This document shows, in pieces, positions 1-9,075 of a DNA stretch of 16,465 nt (positions within the stretch are counted from its first letter, which is position 1; each line of letters starts with the position of its first letter). Source of the stretch: DASRRB01 sp036732755 (GTDB taxonomy: Bacteria; Planctomycetota; B15-G4; SIAN01); the NCBI GenBank assembly GCA_036732755.1, contig DAINBU010000109.1, positions 1-16,465 on the forward strand, in the 5' to 3' direction. Both the position numbers and the translations under genes were made by a program. The notes beneath the pieces were generated by a model. It was not told the origin of the DNA. It did not search any database and worked only from the letters and a program-made list of their open reading frames with translations.

Positions 1-156
1 CGACGTCCGACGTCGTTGCTGCGCTACGGACGTGGGACCGCGCCGGCAGGATCGCAGTGGTACTCCGGGCAGATTCGCACCACAGGCGAGCAGATTCCGT
101 GATGGCTCCCAAGTCCGAGTTTGGAGGTCGCGTCATCTCGCTGCGACGCGACTCGA

Positions 157-175
157 CTCACGGTATTGCCGTGAG
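157..175. other. Perfect 7-bp hairpin in gene-free region
   Basis: The arms CTCACGG (157-163) and CCGTGAG (169-175) are exact reverse complements around a five-base loop, TATTG. No T-run follows on the plus strand, so a plus-strand intrinsic terminator is unlikely. It may be part of a structured RNA or a protein-binding palindrome. No function can be assigned. Confidence 0.4.
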
Positions 176-559
176 AGCCTCGAAGCGTCGTCCATGGTCA
201 TCGAGTCATCGGATCGCCTGCGAGTTCATCGGAAGTCGACGAACCGATTCGGCGTTCGTCGTCGGACTGCGATGACGGACCGAGCTTGTGGAAGGACGGA
301 CCAAGCCGGAGTCGTGACGCTCACTCGATTCTGCGGTGCGTTCAACGGAGGACAGCTACCGACGAGTCGTGTACCGTTCCGTGCCCGCGGCGCAGCAAGA
401 ATGTCGGACGTCGTTCGAGGACCGTGCGAAGAAGGTCGCGGGGAGAAGGCTTCGTGGCGAGAGGGGCTTCAAGCGGCCGTCTTCTCCCGATCAGATGAAA
501 TCGACGGTCCCATAGGCCGCGCAGACCGCCGGAGCCGCCTCTGCTCAGTTGGTTTTGGC

Positions 560-582
560 GGCGGAGGGCACCCCGATCCGCC
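560..582. other. Hairpin downstream of the 651-1703 gene
   Basis: The outer arms GGCGGA (560-565) and TCCGCC (577-582) pair perfectly. The inner arms GGG (566-568) and CCC (572-574) extend the stem past a two-base bulge. It lies about 70 bases beyond the stop of the minus-strand gene ending at 651, where a 3' structure might be expected. There is no U-tract on either side, so it is at best an RNA-end stabilising structure or a rho-dependent site. In GC-rich DNA such stems also arise by chance. Confidence 0.3.
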
Positions 583-650
583 ACGAAGCCTTACTCCCCG
601 CGGCCTTCTTCACCCCCGCCCTCGACGTCCGCTCCTGATCTCTTCCGCGT

Positions 651-1703
651 TCAGCGCGCCGTCCTGTCGAGCGGGCGGGCGCCGAGGAGCGCGAGGAGGT
701 GGTCGAGGCGCGCCTGCGCGGACGCGCCGGCCGAGATCGCCTCCGTCGACGGGAGAAGAGTCGCGAGGCGCGGGAGGCGGCGCGAGAAGTCGTCGACGTA
801 GGTGGTCCAGTCGGCGCAGGCGCGGGGGTCCCGGGAGTCGGCGAGGAGCGGGTCGAGGAGGCCCGGCAGGCGGTCGAGGCGGGCGACCGCTTCGTCGGCC
901 GAGAGGAGCGCGACCGGCGGCTCGTTCTCGCTGCGCAGGTGGGAGCCGTCGAGCGGGGCGACGTCGGCCAGCGCGCAGACCGTCGCCTGCAGCGCGCGCG
1001 TCTCGCGGATCGCGACGCACTCGGCAGGAGGGAGGCGGCGCCGCGCGGCGCGCAGCCGGTCGACGAGGCGCTGCGCGTCGGAGGCCGGCAGCGGCCCGTC
1101 GCTCTTCAGGCGAAGCGCGGCGGCCTCCTCGAGCGCGGCGGCGGCGCCGGCGCCGGCGAGCGTCCCGACCGAGCGCAGGTCGGCGGCGAGGGCGACGGCC
1201 GCGTCGAGCCAGGCACCGCGTTCGTCCGCGCTCGCGCAGCCGTTCGCGAGGAGGCTCGCGAAGATCGCGGCGCGGCGCGACCAGGGGTCGGCGACGATCT
1301 CGTCGGGACGGGTGAAGGGGGTGAAGCCGCGGGCGCCGAGCGCTTTCGCGAGCGAGGCGGCGAGGGACGCGTCCTTCTGGATCGACGGCAGGCGCGGCGC
1401 GCCGCCGCGGTCGAGCGCGCTCGACACCTCGAGGGCGGCGAGCACGTCGCGCCACGCCGGCGCGGCGTCGGCGGCGCCGCCGGCGAAGGCGACTCCGCGT
1501 TCGTTCAGCGTCGAGAGGTCGCGCGCGAGGAACCCGAGTACCTCGCCCTCGCGCAGCATCAGGCTGCGGCGCGCCTCCGCCTCGCCGCGCGAGCCGCGCA
1601 GCACCGCGGAGAGCGCGAGCAGGCAGCCGAGCGACCCGACGATCCACGGCAGGGAGCGGCGGCGCGCGCGCGACCGCGGCGCGGACGGGTGGGAGGGGAT
1701 CAA
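651..1703 (-). CDS. Membrane-anchored protein of unknown function, 350 aa
   Basis: I do not recognise a family. The N-terminus has an arginine-rich stretch (about residues 10-16) followed by a hydrophobic segment (about 19-37). This predicts a single inner-membrane anchor or uncleaved signal with the rest outside the cytoplasm. The remainder is alanine/leucine/arginine-rich and probably helical, with no catalytic motif I can see. The start used is TTG at 1703. It is the first possible ATG, GTG or TTG after the upstream gene's stop, and I see no clear Shine-Dalgarno sequence before it. It lies in the same frame as the HEAT/VWA gene that stops at 1776, 72 bases upstream, and is probably co-transcribed with it. 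Codon use matches its neighbours. Confidence is high that it is a real gene and low on its role. Confidence 0.75.
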   Translation of the reverse strand: MIPSHPSAPRSRARRRSLPWIVGSLGCLLALSAVLRGSRGEAEARRSLMLREGEVLGFLARDLSTLNERGVAFAGGAADAAPAWRDVLAALEVSSALDRGGAPRLPSIQKDASLAASLAKALGARGFTPFTRPDEIVADPWSRRAAIFASLLANGCASADERGAWLDAAVALAADLRSVGTLAGAGAAAALEEAAALRLKSDGPLPASDAQRLVDRLRAARRRLPPAECVAIRETRALQATVCALADVAPLDGSHLRSENEPPVALLSADEAVARLDRLPGLLDPLLADSRDPRACADWTTYVDDFSRRLPRLATLLPSTEAISAGASAQARLDHLLALLGARPLDRTAR

Positions 1704-1775
1704 GGGGGTGTCCGTGGGTGGGGCGGCACGGACGGCGACCCAGTGCTCGGCGCTTGCGGGCGCCTCGGCCGGCCG

Positions 1776-3755
1776 TCAGCGCTCGGTGTAGATGCCGTGG
1801 GAGTCTTCGGCGATGTGCTGCAGGAGGGCGCTCGAATGGCCGAGCGCGATGGTGTGGATCTCGACGCGCCGGCCGTGGTTCTTGTGGTGGACGTCGGCGC
1901 GCAGGAGCGCCGGGTCGATGATCTTCCCCGAGGTCGGCTCGCCGTCGGTCAGCAGGTAGATCGCGTCGGTCTCGGCGTCGGCGAGCGCCTGGGTCAGCGC
2001 CTCGCAGAGGTTGGTCGAGCCGCCCGCCCGCCGGTCGCGCACGTACATCGTCGCGCGCACCACGTGCGGCCGGTCGAGCTCGACGACGCCGCGCTGCCAG
2101 CGCTCGACCCCGTCGCTGAAGAAGAGCAGGTTCAGGTGGGCGCCGTCGGCCATCTGCTCGAGCAGGTGCGTGCACTCCGACTTCGCGACGTCGAGCTTGG
2201 ACGCTCCGGCCGGCTCGGCCGCGGGGTCGCCGGTCGGCGGCGTCGCGTAGACGTGGGCCGGCTCGCCCATGCTGCCCGAGACGTCGATCACGACCGTGAC
2301 GTGGTCGCTCGTCACCGGGATCCCGTAGAAGGTCGCGCGCGTCGTGTTGTTCGCGCGCGCGCTGGCGCGCTGCGCCTCCATCGCCGCGACCTGCTCGACG
2401 GAGGGGATCGAGAAGTCCTTGGCGTGGTCGGCCCACCAACGACGCCACGCGCTGCGGCTGTCGTCGAACGGCATCCCCGACGTGCGGCGCAGCGCGCGGG
2501 CGATGGCGTCGCGCACGCGGTAGCGGTCGCGTTCGAGGTGGTCGATCAGCGGGCCGACGGCGTCGCGCTGGCGCAGGCGGCCGAGCGCCTCGGCCGCCGT
2601 CTCGCGCACGCGCCAGTCGCGGTCGTCGAGCAGACCCACGAAGAGCGCGACGAGCGTCGGATCCTCGAGGATGCAGAGCGCGTCGGTCGCCGCGAGGCGC
2701 ACGTCGGGCTTCTGCGCGCGCGTCATGCGCTTCAGCTTCTCGCGCCATTCGGGGTCGTTGGGGCGCAGGCGCGTGACCGCCTCGATGGCGGCGGAGGCGA
2801 CCGTGCCCTCGGGCGAGAGCGTCGCCTTCTCCAGGCGCGGCAGCGACGCGGCGTCGCCGAGCTCGCCGAGCGCGAGGCACGCCGCCGCCTGGACGTCGAG
2901 GTCCTTGTGGTCGAGCGCGCGCCGCAGCGCCTCGTCGGTCGCCGGCAGTCGGCAGCGGCGGAGCAGCTCGATCGCGGTGAGCGCGTCCTCGGGCGCGGCG
3001 GTCGGCGTCACCATCGGCAGCAGCAGCAGCAGGACGGCGCCGCGGTCCATGACCGCGAGCGAGTTCATGGTGAAGGCGCGCACCTCGCCGAGCTCGTGCG
3101 AGGCGGTGGCGAGCAGGAGGCGGATCGAGTCGGGGCCGCCCTCGTCGCGCAGCACCTCGACGGCGGCGATCTTGAGCAGCGGGACGGCGCGCGAGTCGCC
3201 GGAGAGGATCTCCCGCGCGCGCTCGAGCGCGGCGGGCCGGCGCGCGCGGCCGAGCAGGCGCAGCGCGCGCGCCACCACCTTCTGCTCGCGCGTCACCAGC
3301 AGCGCCTCGAGGTCGGGCAGCGCCGTCGCCTCGTTCGCCAGCGCGTCGAGCGCCTGCAGCCGCAGCGTGAGCGGCGCCTCGACCGTCGCGATCTCGATCA
3401 GGAGCGAGCGGGCGTTCGGGCGCTGGTGCTCGACGACCAGCGCGAGCGCCTTCGAGCGGGCGGGGAGCGTCGCCCCTTCGCGGACCACTCGCTCGAGCGC
3501 GCGCTCGCCCTCCTCGCCGAAGCGCGGCAGCGCGCCGGCCGCGGCGAGCGCGAGCGCGGCGTCGTCGCTCTCGAGGACGACGCGCGTCAGGCGCAGGAGC
3601 GCGGCGGCGGCGTCGTTGGTCCCGGCCTTCGCCACCAGCGGCGCGATGGCGGGAGGGAGCGGTTCGTCGCCGCCGGCGGGGGACGGGGGCTGCTGCGCGG
3701 CGGCGCACAGCGCCGCGACCAGCCAGACCATCGCCGTGAGTGCGGGCCCCCGCAA
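1776..3755 (-). CDS. Exported HEAT-repeat and von Willebrand factor A domain protein
   Basis: This encodes about 659 aa. From the TTG start the N-terminus is a short charged stretch, a hydrophobic core and an alanine-rich site before QQPPSP, a good signal peptide, so the mature protein should be outside the cytoplasm. Residues of about 50-400 form a run of HEAT/PBS-like helical repeats, with recurring patterns such as ALGELGDAASLPRLEKA and ETAAEALGRLRQRDAVGPL. The C-terminal part is a VWA domain with a complete metal-ion-dependent adhesion site: D491-x-S493-x-S495, T581 and D604. HEAT arrays and VWA domains usually mediate protein binding, so an assembly or adhesion role is likely, but the partner is unknown. 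TTG at 3755 was chosen because GGAGAGG lies six bases upstream (3762-3768) and it gives the best signal peptide. The ATG at 3731 is the alternative; it lacks a good ribosome site and shortens the signal sequence. Confidence 0.88.
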   Translation of the reverse strand: MRGPALTAMVWLVAALCAAAQQPPSPAGGDEPLPPAIAPLVAKAGTNDAAAALLRLTRVVLESDDAALALAAAGALPRFGEEGERALERVVREGATLPARSKALALVVEHQRPNARSLLIEIATVEAPLTLRLQALDALANEATALPDLEALLVTREQKVVARALRLLGRARRPAALERAREILSGDSRAVPLLKIAAVEVLRDEGGPDSIRLLLATASHELGEVRAFTMNSLAVMDRGAVLLLLLPMVTPTAAPEDALTAIELLRRCRLPATDEALRRALDHKDLDVQAAACLALGELGDAASLPRLEKATLSPEGTVASAAIEAVTRLRPNDPEWREKLKRMTRAQKPDVRLAATDALCILEDPTLVALFVGLLDDRDWRVRETAAEALGRLRQRDAVGPLIDHLERDRYRVRDAIARALRRTSGMPFDDSRSAWRRWWADHAKDFSIPSVEQVAAMEAQRASARANNTTRATFYGIPVTSDHVTVVIDVSGSMGEPAHVYATPPTGDPAAEPAGASKLDVAKSECTHLLEQMADGAHLNLLFFSDGVERWQRGVVELDRPHVVRATMYVRDRRAGGSTNLCEALTQALADAETDAIYLLTDGEPTSGKIIDPALLRADVHHKNHGRRVEIHTIALGHSSALLQHIAEDSHGIYTER

Positions 3756-3761
3756 AGGATG

Positions 3762-3768
3762 CCTCTCC
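3762..3768 (-). promoter_or_regulatory. Ribosome binding site deciding a TTG start
   Basis: On the minus strand this reads GGAGAGG, followed by six bases and then TTG at 3755-3753. It is the reason for choosing TTG over the downstream ATG at 3731 for the HEAT/VWA gene. Confidence 0.65.
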
Positions 3769-3786
3769 AAGCCACCCTGCCCGTTC

Positions 3787-3810
3787 CATCGGTTCGGGAG
3801 CCACCCGATG
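3787..3810. promoter_or_regulatory. Inverted repeat upstream of HEAT/VWA gene
   Basis: CATCGG (3787-3792) and CCGATG (3805-3810) are perfect 6-bp arms around a 12-base spacer, ending about 30 bases upstream of the proposed TTG start. The position suits an operator or a leader hairpin. The arms are short and the region is GC-rich, so chance is a real alternative. The rest of the 3756-3948 gap shows no gene. Confidence 0.25.
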
Positions 3811-3919
3811 CTGAGGACGGGCCGGAACGTCGCCCTTCGTAGGCGAGGGAACGCCCGGGGCAACGAGGGAAAGGGCGGAGGTATCGCCCAGAGCGCCGCC
3901 TCGGCAACTCCTCCAGAGG

Positions 3920-3941
3920 AAAAAAGTGCCCTCCCCGGGGC
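3920..3941 (-). terminator. Possible intrinsic terminator of thiC
   Basis: On the minus strand, shortly after the thiC stop, GCCC (3941-3938) can pair with GGGC (3931-3928) around a six-base loop. Two bases later there is a run of six T (3925-3920). The stem is only four base pairs, so the call is tentative, but the T-run is striking in such GC-rich sequence and lies where thiC transcription should end. Confidence 0.4.
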
Positions 3942-3948
3942 TCCTACA

Positions 3949-5631
<1,683 letters not shown>

Positions 5632-5637
5632 GGAAGG

Positions 5638-5701
5638 CTTCCCTACGCCGGAATGACCCGGATCAGGTTCGGAGGGTGTCTCTCAGGCCGCCCCAGGAAA
5701 A
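5638..5701 (-). promoter_or_regulatory. TPP riboswitch (THI element) controlling thiC
   Basis: The minus strand between the divergent starts carries the conserved thi-box blocks in order: CTGAGA, then ACCC, then GAACCTGATCCGGGTCAT, then TCCGGCGTAGGGAAG. This is the TPP-binding aptamer known upstream of thiC in most bacteria. The outer helix P1 is formed by TTCC near 5701-5696 and GGAA near 5638-5643. The AGGG of its 3' arm ends about nine bases before the ATG and is the only Shine-Dalgarno candidate. TPP binding should therefore hide the ribosome site directly, implying control of translation. I see no separate terminator hairpin between the aptamer and the start codon. Confidence 0.95.
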
Positions 5702-5712
5702 GTGGAGCCGCC

Positions 5713-5720
5713 ACCCCTAG
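5713..5720 (-). promoter_or_regulatory. Possible -10 element for thiC
   Basis: On the minus strand this reads CTAGGGGT, about a dozen bases upstream of the riboswitch's first helix. A start a few bases downstream would place the RNA 5' end just before the aptamer. It resembles the CTAGAAT and CTAGGAT elements upstream of 9076 and 11271. No convincing -35 box is visible. Confidence 0.3.
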
Positions 5721-5784
5721 CCGTGCGCGCGCGCCATCGGGTCGGACGGCCGCGCGAAGGGCGGCGAGCATATCGTTCGCGGCC

Positions 5785-5789
5785 GGAGG
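5785..5789 (+). promoter_or_regulatory. Ribosome binding site for the 5796 gene
   Basis: GGAGG lies six bases before the ATG at 5796, a strong match that fixes this start. Confidence 0.75.
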
Positions 5790-5795
5790 CGACGC

Positions 5796-7805
5796 ATGAG
5801 GGAACGCACGCTCTGCACGCGATGGGCGCGGGCCGCATCCTTCCCGTCGCTCGTCCCGCTCCTCGCCGCGCAGCTGCTCGCCGCCGACGAATCGCGCCCG
5901 CGCGAATGGAAGCAGCCGCCGATCGTGACGGGTTCGCCGTTCACCGAAGCGCTGCCGTGGGCGTCGACGCTGGAGGAGGCGTGCGAGCGCGCGCGCCGCG
6001 AGCGCCGCCTCGTGCTCGCGACGGTCGTCGCCGTCAGCGACGACCACTGGGTCTCGGGCTACGCGGGGGCGGGCGACCACTGGAGGAAGCTCGATCCGAC
6101 GCCGTTCGGCGACGACGTCGCGATGGAGACCGACGCCGGCCTCGGGAAGGAGCGCGTGCTGATGGCGGTCGCGTTCAGCGATCCCGACGTGGCCGCGCTC
6201 GTCGCGCGCCATTTCGTGCCGGTGCGGCTGCGCTGCCGGCCGTGGGACTTCGACCTCGACTTCCCCAAGGATCCGCTCGACCCGATCGGGACGAAACTCG
6301 ACGCGGTGGGGGCGCCGGCGCTGATCGTCGCGCGGCCCGGCGGGCCGGTCGTGCACGCGCTCGGGCGCATCGGCGTGTTCCACGGAGGGAGCGTCGCCGC
6401 GATGCTGCGCGCGGCGCTCGAGCGCGCGGGCGTGAAGGGGGTCGAGCCGGCCGCGCCGCCCGCCGCGCGCGAGCTGGTCGCGGCGCGCAAGGCGGCGGCG
6501 GAGGAGCGCTTCGACCAGGTCCCGGACCTGGTCGGAGCCCTCGCGCGCGGCCGCGATCCGAACGGCGCGCCCGAAGCGAAGTTCTGGCTCGGCGTCGCGC
6601 GCGCCCGCACCGGCGACGAGAAGGCGGCGCGCGCTGTCTGGAAGGAGGCCGCCGAACTCGATCCGAAGGGGCTCTGGGGCGGGCGCGCGGCCCTCTTCGC
6701 GCGCGAGAGCGGGGCGCTGGTCGGCGAGTGGGTCACGTGGAAGACGCCGCGCGGCGAGCCGCTCGCGGCGACGACGGAATGCGACGCGAGCCGCGCCGAG
6801 GTGAACGAGATCGTGCAGCGCGCGGCCGAGGTCCTCGTGGCGCACCAGTCCGGCGACGGCGGCTGGCACGATCCCGCCCGCGATCCGCGCCCGATCGCCG
6901 GACCCGGCAGCGCGTTCGACCTGACCGTCGCCCGCACCGCGCTCGTGGTCGACGCGCTGCGGCGCGCCGCGGCGCGGCTGCCGGCGCGCTCCGAGACGCG
7001 CACGCGCTGCGAGACGGCGGCGAAGCGGGGCGCCGAGCTCGTCGGGCGCTTCGCCGACGCGCCGCAGCCCTGGATCTGGCAGGCGACGTACGCGCTCCAC
7101 TTGCAGGTCGCGCTGCTCGAGGACGCGACGACCACGGCGTCCGAGAGAGCGCAGGCGAAGGCGCGCTGCGAGAGGCTCGTGAAGACGCTGGTCGGGCTGC
7201 AGCAGGACGGCGGCTGGAGCTACATGCCGCCGCCGCGCACGCACAGCTTCAACACCGCGCCCGTGCTGCTCGCCTTCGCGCGGCTGAAGGCGCTGGGCGT
7301 CGCCGTCCCGCCCGACTCGATCGCGAAGGCGAGCACCTTCCTCGCGTCGCTGCGCAACCCGAAGGACGAGCGCGACTACTACTACGCCCCGAACATGATC
7401 TTCGAGCCGCGCGCGGCGACCTGCCGCGCGCCGGTGTGCGAGCTCGCGCTGCTGACGGCGGGCGACGCGAGAGCGGCGCGGCGCATGGGGCCGGCCCTCG
7501 AGAGCTTCTTCGACGGCGAGCCGGCCGTGCGCTCGGTGACGAAGATCTACGAGGCGTTCTTCTCGCCGAAGGTCCTGCACGACGCCTACCACTACTACTT
7601 CGGCCACTACTACGCCGCGCGCGCCCTGGCGACGCTCCCCAAGGAGCGCGCCGCCGCCTTCGCGAAGCGCCAGCTCGCGATCCTGAAGAGGCAGGTCGAG
7701 AGCGACGGCTCGTTCGTGGACGCGCAGGCGCAGGGCAAGTGCTGCTCGACGGCGCTCGCGCTGCTCGCGCTGCTCGAGGACCTGCGCTGCCTCGAGGCGC
7801 GCTGA
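5796..7805 (+). CDS. Exported thioredoxin-like / alpha-toroid (prenyltransferase-like) protein
   Basis: The product is 669 aa. Residues 1-30 look like a signal peptide ending LLAAQLLAADES. About residues 50-215 resemble a thioredoxin-like fold: a helix with EEACERARRERRLVLATV, then VGAPALIVARPGG, where the cis-proline would be expected. There is no CxxC, so it is probably not a redox enzyme. A short TPR-like stretch follows (about 225-295). The C-terminal half has QW-like motifs typical of alpha-alpha toroids of the squalene-cyclase/prenyltransferase clan: SGDGGW (352-357), QQDGGWSYM (469-477) and SDGSF (636-640), the last followed by GKCCSTALALLAL. The acidic DxDD motif of terpene cyclases is not evident, so binding or scaffolding is at least as likely as catalysis. 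A strong GGAGG precedes the ATG. It is divergent from thiC and convergent with the next gene. Confidence 0.85.
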   Translation: MRERTLCTRWARAASFPSLVPLLAAQLLAADESRPREWKQPPIVTGSPFTEALPWASTLEEACERARRERRLVLATVVAVSDDHWVSGYAGAGDHWRKLDPTPFGDDVAMETDAGLGKERVLMAVAFSDPDVAALVARHFVPVRLRCRPWDFDLDFPKDPLDPIGTKLDAVGAPALIVARPGGPVVHALGRIGVFHGGSVAAMLRAALERAGVKGVEPAAPPAARELVAARKAAAEERFDQVPDLVGALARGRDPNGAPEAKFWLGVARARTGDEKAARAVWKEAAELDPKGLWGGRAALFARESGALVGEWVTWKTPRGEPLAATTECDASRAEVNEIVQRAAEVLVAHQSGDGGWHDPARDPRPIAGPGSAFDLTVARTALVVDALRRAAARLPARSETRTRCETAAKRGAELVGRFADAPQPWIWQATYALHLQVALLEDATTTASERAQAKARCERLVKTLVGLQQDGGWSYMPPPRTHSFNTAPVLLAFARLKALGVAVPPDSIAKASTFLASLRNPKDERDYYYAPNMIFEPRAATCRAPVCELALLTAGDARAARRMGPALESFFDGEPAVRSVTKIYEAFFSPKVLHDAYHYYFGHYYAARALATLPKERAAAFAKRQLAILKRQVESDGSFVDAQAQGKCCSTALALLALLEDLRCLEAR

Positions 7806-7817
7806 ACGACGGGCCGC

Positions 7818-9011
7818 TCACGGCCGCAACGCGGCGACGAAGAGCGCGCCGAGCGTGCGCGGCAGGCTCGCGAGGAGGCGGCGCCGCAGCGCGAGGTAGC
7901 CCTGCGTCCCGGCGACGAGGTCGCGGAAGACGTCGCGCAGCGCCTCGCTCCGCTTCAGCGAACGGACCATGAGCGTGAGGAAGCGCGCGTCGAAGAAGCG
8001 CGGCGCGAGGTCGGCGGCGGCGACGAGCTCGGGGCGCAGCTCGCGGTCGTACCACGCGGCGTAGCGGCCCGGGTGGGCGAGCGGGTCGGCGGCGCCGAGC
8101 GCCGCGCCGCTCGCCATCGCGTGGTGGATCCCCTCGCGCGTGATCGGATCGACCGCGCCCGCCGCGTCGCCGACCAGCGCGCAGCGGTCGCCTTCGACTT
8201 GGGAGCGGCGCATGACGTCGCCGCGATACGACGGGATGAGCGCGCCGATCCCCGCGTCGACGAACGCGCCGGCGAGCGCGCCGCCGGAGAGCAGCCCGCC
8301 GAGCCGCTCGCGCAGGTCGACGGCGCCGCCGCGCGCCCCCTGCTCGCACCAGCCGACCGAGGCGTGGTCGGTGCGCGGGAAGGTCCAGCCGTAGCCGTCG
8401 AGGTCCGCGACCCAGGCGATGTGCATCACGTCGCGCGCCGACGAAGGCGGCGTACCGCGCGGATAGATCGTGTGCGTGCGGCTGAAGTGCGCCGGGTCGG
8501 GCAGCGGGAGTTGCGCGAGCTCGGCCAGGCGGCGCCGCACCGATCCGAGCGCGCCGTCGGCGGCGACCAGGAAGCGCGCGTGCAGAGGCTGCGGCGCCCC
8601 GCTTCCCGTCCGCAGCTCGACGCGGAAGCCGTCGTCGTGACGGTCGATCGTGGCGACGCGCGCCGCGAGGACGCGCGCGCCGGCCTCGCCGGCGCGGCGG
8701 CGCAGCGCGGCGTCGAAGTCGCGGCGCGCGAAGATCGCGAGCGGCACGGCGAGCGGCACGACCACCTCGTCGGCGCGCGGGCCGCAGAGCCGGATCGAGC
8801 GCACTTCGTTGCGTGCGACTCCCTCGAGGAGCGCGCCGAAGCGCGTCATGCCGCGCGCCGGGATCCCGCCGCCGCACGCCTTCTCGTCCCGCGGTCTCCA
8901 GTCGGCGAGCAGGACGTCGCGCCCGTGCTCCGCCAGCGTGCGCGCCGCGAGGGCGCCGGCCGGCCCGCCGCCGGCGACCAGGTATTCGCAGCGCGCGTCG
9001 CTCGTCCGCAT
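7818..9011 (-). CDS. Geranylgeranyl-reductase-family FAD-dependent oxidoreductase
   Basis: This 397-aa flavoprotein has an N-terminal Rossmann motif, GGGPAG (14-19), for FAD. KACGGGIP (44-51) is characteristic of the geranylgeranyl reductase family, and GDAAGAVDPITREGIHHAM (from G281) is the second FAD-contact region. Relatives reduce double bonds in isoprenoid chains of chlorophylls, quinones or archaeal-type lipids, but many bacterial members have no known substrate. No photosynthesis or lipid gene is nearby, so the substrate is open. The ATG at 9011 has only a weak purine-rich stretch upstream (AAGAAG). The gene runs opposite to the 9076 gene with a 64-base divergent spacer, and ends 12 bases from its convergent neighbour. 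It looks intact. Confidence 0.88.
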   Translation of the reverse strand: MRTSDARCEYLVAGGGPAGALAARTLAEHGRDVLLADWRPRDEKACGGGIPARGMTRFGALLEGVARNEVRSIRLCGPRADEVVVPLAVPLAIFARRDFDAALRRRAGEAGARVLAARVATIDRHDDGFRVELRTGSGAPQPLHARFLVAADGALGSVRRRLAELAQLPLPDPAHFSRTHTIYPRGTPPSSARDVMHIAWVADLDGYGWTFPRTDHASVGWCEQGARGGAVDLRERLGGLLSGGALAGAFVDAGIGALIPSYRGDVMRRSQVEGDRCALVGDAAGAVDPITREGIHHAMASGAALGAADPLAHPGRYAAWYDRELRPELVAAADLAPRFFDARFLTLMVRSLKRSEALRDVFRDLVAGTQGYLALRRRLLASLPRTLGALFVAALRP

Positions 9012-9029
9012 CGCGGCTTCTTATCCGCG
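9012..9029. promoter_or_regulatory. Short inverted repeat in divergent spacer
   Basis: CGCGG (9012-9016) and CCGCG (9025-9029) are perfect arms around eight bases, directly upstream of the minus-strand ATG at 9011. It could be an operator serving both divergent genes. Five-base GC arms are weak evidence in this genome. Confidence 0.2.
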
Positions 9030-9037
9030 GTGGTGCC

Positions 9038-9043
9038 TAGAAT
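9038..9043 (+). promoter_or_regulatory. Candidate -10 element TAGAAT for the 9076 gene
   Basis: TAGAAT differs from the TATAAT consensus at one position (G for T at the third base) and stands out in GC-rich sequence. It begins 38 bases before the ATG, the same distance as TAGGAT before the 11271 gene. No good -35 box is visible at the usual spacing. Confidence 0.45.
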
Positions 9044-9075
9044 CGCGCCGCTCGGTCGCCCGCTCCGGAGATCGC

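Larger units (their letters stand above)
1..650. other. Gene-free, lower-GC left edge
   Basis: No convincing gene is visible on either strand. The open frames here (for example 57-275 and 286-498 plus, 342-584 minus) are arginine- and serine-rich, resemble no family I know, and lack the strong third-position G/C bias of every real gene in this window. Hand counts of three 60-base blocks between 121 and 300 give about 58-62% G+C, against about 80% for 7861-7920. The composition changes near 590-600, just past the end of the minus-strand gene at 651. The stretch holds an interrupted palindrome at 1-15, a perfect 7-bp hairpin at 157-175 and a second hairpin at 560-582. It could be an untranslated region, a decayed gene, an unrecognised structured RNA or the edge of acquired DNA; the sequence alone does not decide. 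Confidence 0.6.

Noticed and set aside
32..1315. A 427-codon plus-strand frame starting in the gene-free left edge
   Set aside because: Its second half is antisense to the 651-1703 gene and nearly all Arg/Ser/Gly. Its first part lacks the genome's codon bias.
610..3804. A 1064-codon minus-strand open frame and a 1047-codon plus-strand frame (699-3842) overlapping the HEAT/VWA region
   Set aside because: Both are almost pure Arg/Ala/Gly/Pro, show no domain, and lie out of frame with a gene that has clear HEAT and VWA motifs. Long shadow frames are expected at this G+C.
5702..7972. A 756-codon plus-strand frame overlapping the thioredoxin/toroid gene
   Set aside because: It is Arg/Ala-rich without motifs, while the 5796 frame has a strong ribosome site, a signal peptide and recognisable repeats.
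8650..9075. Extension of the repeat protein upstream of 9076
   Set aside because: It is antisense to the flavoprotein gene, and the ATG at 9076 has both a ribosome site and a signal peptide right after it.
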